Positions 59,910-64,000 of a stretch of 64,000 nt of DNA are shown piece by piece. The DNA comes from Brevibacterium sp. JSBI002 (lineage in GTDB: Bacteria; Actinomycetota; Actinomycetes; Actinomycetales; Brevibacteriaceae), in contig NZ_CP110341.1 of the NCBI RefSeq assembly GCF_026013965.1, forward strand, positions 496,001-560,000, read 5' to 3'. How positions within the stretch are numbered: position 1 is the stretch's first letter; each line of letters opens with the position of its first letter. The translations under genes and the position numbers were made by a program. The notes below the pieces were generated by a model. The model did not search any database and was not told the origin of the DNA. It saw only the letters and a list, made by a program, of their open reading frames with translations.

Positions 59910-60600
59910 TGCCGCGCTGCGGGTGCTCATCGTCGAAGACGATCCGATGACGGCGCAGGCGCATGCGGATTTCGTAGCCCGGGTGCCCGGGTTCGAGGTC
60001 GTCGGAACGTGCCTGGGTGGGCATGAGGCGATCGAGCGCTTCGACGAACTCGCTGCGGCCGGCACCCCGGTCGACATCGTCCTCCTCGATATGAACCTCA
60101 CGGATTCTCACGGTCTCGAAGTTGCCGGGCGCCTGAACTCGCGCGGTCAGGATGTTGACATCATCGCGATCACCGCGGTGCGGCACCTGCAGGTGATCCG
60201 ATCGGCGATCTCGTCGGGTATCACGCAGTACCTCATCAAACCATTCACCTTCGCGGCCTTCCGGGAGAAGTTGGAGAACCAGCGCGAGTTCCGGCGCGGG
60301 CTCACCGGCTCGGGGTCATTGGCGACTCAGGCCTCGGTGGACAATGCGCTGTCCGCCTTGCGGTCGGTCTCGTCGACGACCCTGCCGAAGGGGCTGATCG
60401 CCGAGACCTTGGAAGCCGTGTCCGCATTCGTTCGCGATTCTGCCGTCCCGGTCTCCGCCACCGAGGTGGGGCGTCGGCTTGATCTGTCCCGGGTCACCGT
60501 CCGTCGGTACCTGGAGCACCTCGTCTCGACGAAGCAGGCGATCAAGCAGCCTCGACATGGGACTCCGGGAAGGCCCGAGTACGAGTATCGGTGGGTGTGA
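59899..60600 (+). CDS. CitB/DcuR-type response regulator
   Basis: 233 aa. The receiver domain has VLIVEDDPMTAQAHADFV and the phosphate-accepting Asp in IVLLDMNLTDSHG, with the Lys in YLIKPFTF. The output domain reads SATEVGRRLDLSRVTVRRYL, a winged-helix HTH of the CitB family. The GTG at 59899 is chosen because GGAAGGAGACTCAC lies right before it. Candidate target: dctA at 52986. Confidence 0.9.
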   Translation: MSDDAALRVLIVEDDPMTAQAHADFVARVPGFEVVGTCLGGHEAIERFDELAAAGTPVDIVLLDMNLTDSHGLEVAGRLNSRGQDVDIIAITAVRHLQVIRSAISSGITQYLIKPFTFAAFREKLENQREFRRGLTGSGSLATQASVDNALSALRSVSSTTLPKGLIAETLEAVSAFVRDSAVPVSATEVGRRLDLSRVTVRRYLEHLVSTKQAIKQPRHGTPGRPEYEYRWV

Positions 60601-60770
60601 GGGGCCGGGTCAGTCCAGCTGAGGTGGCGCCTGTAAGGAAACAGCCAGGTTCGACGATGCGGTCGGCCCGACCAGATCTGTCATACTCAGTTACGCACAT
60701 CCCCAGCCCACCTGCGCAGCTCCCCGGCTGCCACCTCGGCGCGCGCGAGACGACAGAGAAGATCCCGACA

Positions 60771-63053
60771 GTGACAGACGACCATACGAACCGAGCCGTA
60801 AACCCACACGAGACGGCGACCCCACCGCCCTCGACATTCGACGCACAATGGGGGCCACGAGCCTACTCGGAGACTGAATTCGCCGCAGCGATCGAACACA
60901 GCGATGTCCTCTCCGAGTCCGAACTCACCCAGTTCTTCACCTGCGCCGGTGGTCGCACCCGCATCGCCGACATCCTCCTGCGGGCACGCCTGAACGCAGG
61001 TGTGCCGGTTGCCGACACCGACCCCGACCGTATCGATGCACAGCTCCCGCCCGCACTCACACCCGGCGTCGACGGTGTCTCCCGGGAATCCGCGGCACTC
61101 TTCCTGCTGACTCTCTTCTCGTGGACTTCCCGAATCACCTCGGCGGCGGTCGATCTCGTCCACGCCGCATACGTCGCCGCCGACGTGACCGATACGGCCA
61201 ACGCGACTGCCGAGGACCTCACTTCCTTCCTCATCGATGAGGGCCTGTTGACGATCTCGACCGGCCCCGACGAGGTCTTCGCTGTCCCCGCCCTCATCCG
61301 GATGCTCGTCCGCCGCACCACCGCGATCGACCCGAGACTCGCCGGCAAGAACCCGCGCGAAGCGCTCGGTGCGGCCGCCGCCGACACCTTCGGTCGGATG
61401 CGTGCGGATGAGCGATCCGGGCTTGTTGAAGTCGTCGACGTCGCCGTCGAGACCCGGAACTGGCATGTCCTCGAACGAGCCTGGGCTCGCCGCTCGGTCA
61501 ACGTCTTTTTCGACGCTTCCACCGCCGTCGAGGCCTATCTCAGCGTCCCCGAGGATGTCATCGCGACGAACCCGATCCTCACCCTGGCCCGCAGTGCGGC
61601 CCGCCGGATCGACTCGACCCGGTTGCGGCTTCGCACAGACGATGGACCGACGCTGCTGGCCGCCACCGACTTCGACAGCATCATCGTGCCCGAACTCCAC
61701 GGTCTGCTCCGGGCAGAGCCTGCATTGCCGCTCTCAGCCGACGAGGTGGCTGTGCTCACCACGCTGGAAGCGCGGACGCACCGGTTGAACCGGGAGAACC
61801 GACTTGCGCTGGACATCCTCAAAGCGGGACGTGATCGACTGCGCCACCTCGGCGAAGGTCACCCCGGGCCTACGCTCATGCTGCAGTCCGAACTCAATCT
61901 CGAACACGGGCGCAACCTCATTGTGGCCGGTCGCTTTCCCGAGGCGATGTCGATGCTGCAGCGGACCGTCCAGTTCGCCGAGATCTACACCCCGAACTCT
62001 CCCCACCCGCTGCTGTCCGGACTGGTTGAGGCCGCCTTGGCCGGGATGGGCCATGGGCACGGATCGGAGATAGACCGCAGCCTGGACCGGGCGCGAGGGG
62101 CCGCGTCCCGGTTTGGGATGGAGCTGCCGGACGAGCGGACAGCGTTGAGCATTGAGCTGATGCGCAGCCTCGACCGGCTCGACCTCGCTGCCGCCGAGCA
62201 GATCGTCTCCGCGCTCGACACCGCACGGCCGACCGAACACCTCGGGCCTCTTCCCGACGTCGTGCGCAGCCTGCACTATGTCTTCCAGGGCCGCGCGTCG
62301 ATAGCGGCGAAGCTGCTGACGGAGAGCACACAAGTAGGTTTCCTGCCGATGGCCGACGCACAGAGTACGCGGTTCTCGGGCATCCTGAACATCGCCAGCT
62401 CCGTGTTGGCTGCCGCGGGGGAGACGAAGGCGCTGCAGAATCTGGGTGACCGCATGAACCCGCAGAACCCTGGATATTCCATCGTCAAGGCACGGCAGGC
62501 TCTGGTGTTCGGCCAGCACGATGAACTGTGGAGCGCGACTGGGCAGGCGCTGTCCGGTGACCAGGGGCCCAGGCTGAAGAGTTCGGCCATGGCGCTGCGC
62601 GCTGACATCCTCCACCATGAGGGCCGTGCAGACGAAGCGCTCGAGACGTTCGTCCATGTGCTCGACTACTGTTCGATCACGTCGTCCGTGCTGGCGATCA
62701 CACAGCTTACCCGAGAGGCGAGGCATGCGCTCGTGCACGAGTCGGCTGAGCATCCGATGTGGGAGGCGGTGGCCAGGTCATTCGGCCCGGGCGGGGTGAG
62801 GGCGGCCGAGCTGCGCAGGCGACTGCTCGAGCTGCCGGAGACCTCGCCTGTGGCCCCGGACTTCCAGACCGATCTCACCCCGGCCGAGCAGTCGCTGCTG
62901 TTCGCGATCGACTCGTCGAAGTCGATCGCGCAGATCGCCCGCGAGTTCGGAGTGGTGTCCGGGACGCTGAAGAATCGGCTGTCCGCGCTCTATCGCAAGC
63001 TCGGCGTGCGCAGTCGCGCCGAAGCCGTGGCGCACGTCCACCGGCAGCGGTAG
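60771..63053 (+). CDS. Large LuxR-family transcriptional regulator (no ATPase domain)
   Basis: 760 aa from the GTG at 60771; the frame extends to 60591 but the upstream part is low-complexity. The C-terminal HTH is DLTPAEQSLLFAIDSSKSIA then REFGVVSGTLKNRLSALYRK, the LuxR/GerE type. Most of the rest is helical with TPR-like segments (MLQSELNLEHGRNLIVAGRF). No Walker A motif of LAL regulators is seen. It lies 170 bp after the response regulator gene; the ligand is unknown. Confidence 0.8.
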   Translation: MTDDHTNRAVNPHETATPPPSTFDAQWGPRAYSETEFAAAIEHSDVLSESELTQFFTCAGGRTRIADILLRARLNAGVPVADTDPDRIDAQLPPALTPGVDGVSRESAALFLLTLFSWTSRITSAAVDLVHAAYVAADVTDTANATAEDLTSFLIDEGLLTISTGPDEVFAVPALIRMLVRRTTAIDPRLAGKNPREALGAAAADTFGRMRADERSGLVEVVDVAVETRNWHVLERAWARRSVNVFFDASTAVEAYLSVPEDVIATNPILTLARSAARRIDSTRLRLRTDDGPTLLAATDFDSIIVPELHGLLRAEPALPLSADEVAVLTTLEARTHRLNRENRLALDILKAGRDRLRHLGEGHPGPTLMLQSELNLEHGRNLIVAGRFPEAMSMLQRTVQFAEIYTPNSPHPLLSGLVEAALAGMGHGHGSEIDRSLDRARGAASRFGMELPDERTALSIELMRSLDRLDLAAAEQIVSALDTARPTEHLGPLPDVVRSLHYVFQGRASIAAKLLTESTQVGFLPMADAQSTRFSGILNIASSVLAAAGETKALQNLGDRMNPQNPGYSIVKARQALVFGQHDELWSATGQALSGDQGPRLKSSAMALRADILHHEGRADEALETFVHVLDYCSITSSVLAITQLTREARHALVHESAEHPMWEAVARSFGPGGVRAAELRRRLLELPETSPVAPDFQTDLTPAEQSLLFAIDSSKSIAQIAREFGVVSGTLKNRLSALYRKLGVRSRAEAVAHVHRQR

Positions 63054-63096
63054 GGAGTGAGTCGCCTCGGCGAAAGAGTCCTACCCGTGCGCCGCC

Positions 63097-63447
63097 TCAG
63101 CCGGGGGAGAGGAATTCCGACAGGCGGTTCAACGTGGTGGCATCGAGCGAATAGTACGACCAGACGCCGCGCTTCTCACGGTGCAGGACCCCGGCATCGA
63201 CGAGGATCTTCAGATGGTGGGAGACGGTCGGCTGGCCGAGACCGACGGGTTCGGTGAGGTCGCAGACGCACGCTTCCTGCTGCTCGTGCGCGGCGATGAG
63301 GGAGACCAGACGCAACCGGGTCGGGTCGGCCACTGCTTTGAGGATGCGCGCGAAGTCCTGGGCGTCGTCGAGACTCAACGGCGAGACGGTCAGCGACGGG
63401 CAGCAGACGTCCGCCTCGGTCGGAGAGAACGCGGGCTGTGTGGTCAT
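63097..63447 (-). CDS. arsR: ArsR/SmtB-family repressor
   Basis: 116 aa. LKAVADPTRLRLVSLIAAHE and PTVSHHLKILVDAGVLHREK form the winged helix, and QEACVCDLTEPVGLGQ carries the E-x-C-V-C-D-L arsenite site of ArsR. A Cys pair near the N-terminus (VCCPSL) could add a ligand. The ATG at 63447 is preferred (leaderless arrangement); ATG codons at 63474 and 63468 are in frame upstream. Divergent from the ACR3 gene, which it probably represses. Confidence 0.87.
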   Translation of the reverse strand: MTTQPAFSPTEADVCCPSLTVSPLSLDDAQDFARILKAVADPTRLRLVSLIAAHEQQEACVCDLTEPVGLGQPTVSHHLKILVDAGVLHREKRGVWSYYSLDATTLNRLSEFLSPG

Positions 63448-63453
63448 TCCTCC

Positions 63454-63483
63454 ATTATGCCCATACATTGACATTTGTCGATG
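63454..63483 (-). promoter_or_regulatory. Promoter with overlapping ArsR operator
   Basis: -35 TCGACA (63476-63481), 16-bp spacer, -10 CATAAT (63454-63459), followed six bases later by the ATG at 63447. An inverted repeat CATTGACA/TGTCGATG (63466-63483) covers the -35 and spacer, fitting autorepression. Confidence 0.6.
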
Positions 63484-63567
63484 CCTTGTGGTCCCATCGT
63501 ATCGATGAACTTCAATGCGCCGGCATGTCAGCGCGGCGCAGAACCGACTCGGACCTCAAGGGAGACC

Positions 63568-64000
63568 ATGCATTCCACGGAGACTGCCAACGCTGAATCA
63601 CCGGTGGCGGCGAAGATGTCGACGCTGGACCGATTCCTGCCGCTGTGGATCATCGGTGCCATGGCCCTGGGCCTGGTGTTGGGCAGGCTCGTGCCCGGTC
63701 TCGCCGAGGCTCTGGACTCGGTCAAGGTCGCCGACGTCTCCCTGCCGATCGCCATCGGCCTCCTGGTGATGATGTTTCCGGTGCTCGCCAAGGTCCGGTA
63801 CAACGAGACCGGGCACGTGCTGGCCGACAAGAAGCTCATGGTCACCTCCTTGGTCATCAACTGGTTGGCAGCTCCGGCGTTCATGTTCGCGCTCGCCTGG
63901 CTCTTCCTTCCCGACCTGCCCGAATACCGCACCGGACTGATCATCGTCGGGCTGGCCAGGTGCATCGCTATGGTCCTCATCTGGAATGACCTGGCGTGTG
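63568..64000 (+). CDS. arsB: ACR3-family arsenite efflux permease (3' truncated by window)
   Basis: First 144 residues of an integral membrane exporter. FLPLWIIGAMALGLVLGRL, PIAIGLLVMMFPVLAKVRY and GLARCIAMVLIWNDLAC are ACR3 signatures; the last contains the conserved Cys that takes part in arsenite transport. AAGGGAGACC precedes the ATG at 63568. It is divergent from arsR, so arsenic should induce both. The C-terminal half lies beyond the window. Confidence 0.92.
   Translation, partial: MHSTETANAESPVAAKMSTLDRFLPLWIIGAMALGLVLGRLVPGLAEALDSVKVADVSLPIAIGLLVMMFPVLAKVRYNETGHVLADKKLMVTSLVINWLAAPAFMFALAWLFLPDLPEYRTGLIIVGLARCIAMVLIWNDLAC

Overview
The window is high-GC DNA with short intergenic gaps, frequent ATGA or GTGA overlaps, many GTG starts and an actinobacterial gene repertoire (CsbD stress proteins, 3-methylcrotonyl/geranyl-CoA-type carboxylase, TIGR03084-type proteins, ACR3). 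The gene content fits a Brevibacterium-like actinobacterium; the genus is an inference, because no rRNA or other marker lies in the window. I saw no tRNA, rRNA, CRISPR array, complete insertion sequence or prophage.

Layout. 1-6.8 kb is the end of a surface-polysaccharide operon (undecaprenyl-phosphate sugar transferase, two GT4 enzymes, Wzm/Wzt-type ABC exporter, DUF6270-like protein). 6.8-12.3 kb reads on the minus strand: an anchorless LCP-domain protein, two lipoproteins, a YceI protein with a long Pro/Ala tail, and an FAD oxidoreductase. A universal-stress-protein remnant and a type II NADH dehydrogenase follow. 14.7-18.7 kb is stress module 1 (CinA, GNAT-like, trehalose-6-phosphate synthase, CsbD, YflT-like, divergent TetR). 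18.7-23.3 kb holds an unknown membrane protein, a three-gene cassette (acyl-CoA-dehydrogenase-like, PIG-L deacetylase/methyltransferase fusion, GT2) and a 47-aa GPGG membrane protein. 23.6-28.6 kb holds an MBL hydrolase, an MFS transporter, a GH79-like lipoprotein and an antitoxin/RES toxin pair.

28.6-42.4 kb is an acyl-CoA catabolic cluster of the Atu/Liu type: AtuA-like protein, carboxylase beta and alpha subunits, enoyl-CoA hydratase, two acyl-CoA dehydrogenases, an acyl-CoA synthetase, a dienoyl-CoA-reductase-like SDR and TetR. 42.6-52.8 kb starts with an AT-rich gene for a small secreted protein. It continues with a second catabolic cluster holding an ACAD10/11-type dehydrogenase next to its kinase-like partner, a pairing known from 4-hydroxyacyl-CoA degradation. 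This segment is flanked by two copies of a dctA 3' end plus terminator, one copy being only a fragment. 53-64 kb holds intact dctA, stress module 2 (a paralogous copy of module 1), a CitA/CitB-type two-component system next to a DoxX-like protein, a LuxR regulator, and a divergent arsR/acr3 pair cut by the window end.

The strongest cross-window signals are regulatory. A 15-bp motif GTTTAC-N3-GTAATC occurs five times: two sites in each stress-module intergenic region and one upstream of the GPGG small protein. This suggests a small regulon under the two paralogous TetR proteins. Two further palindromes each occur at two promoters, one in each catabolic cluster, and probably mark the operators of the local TetR regulators.
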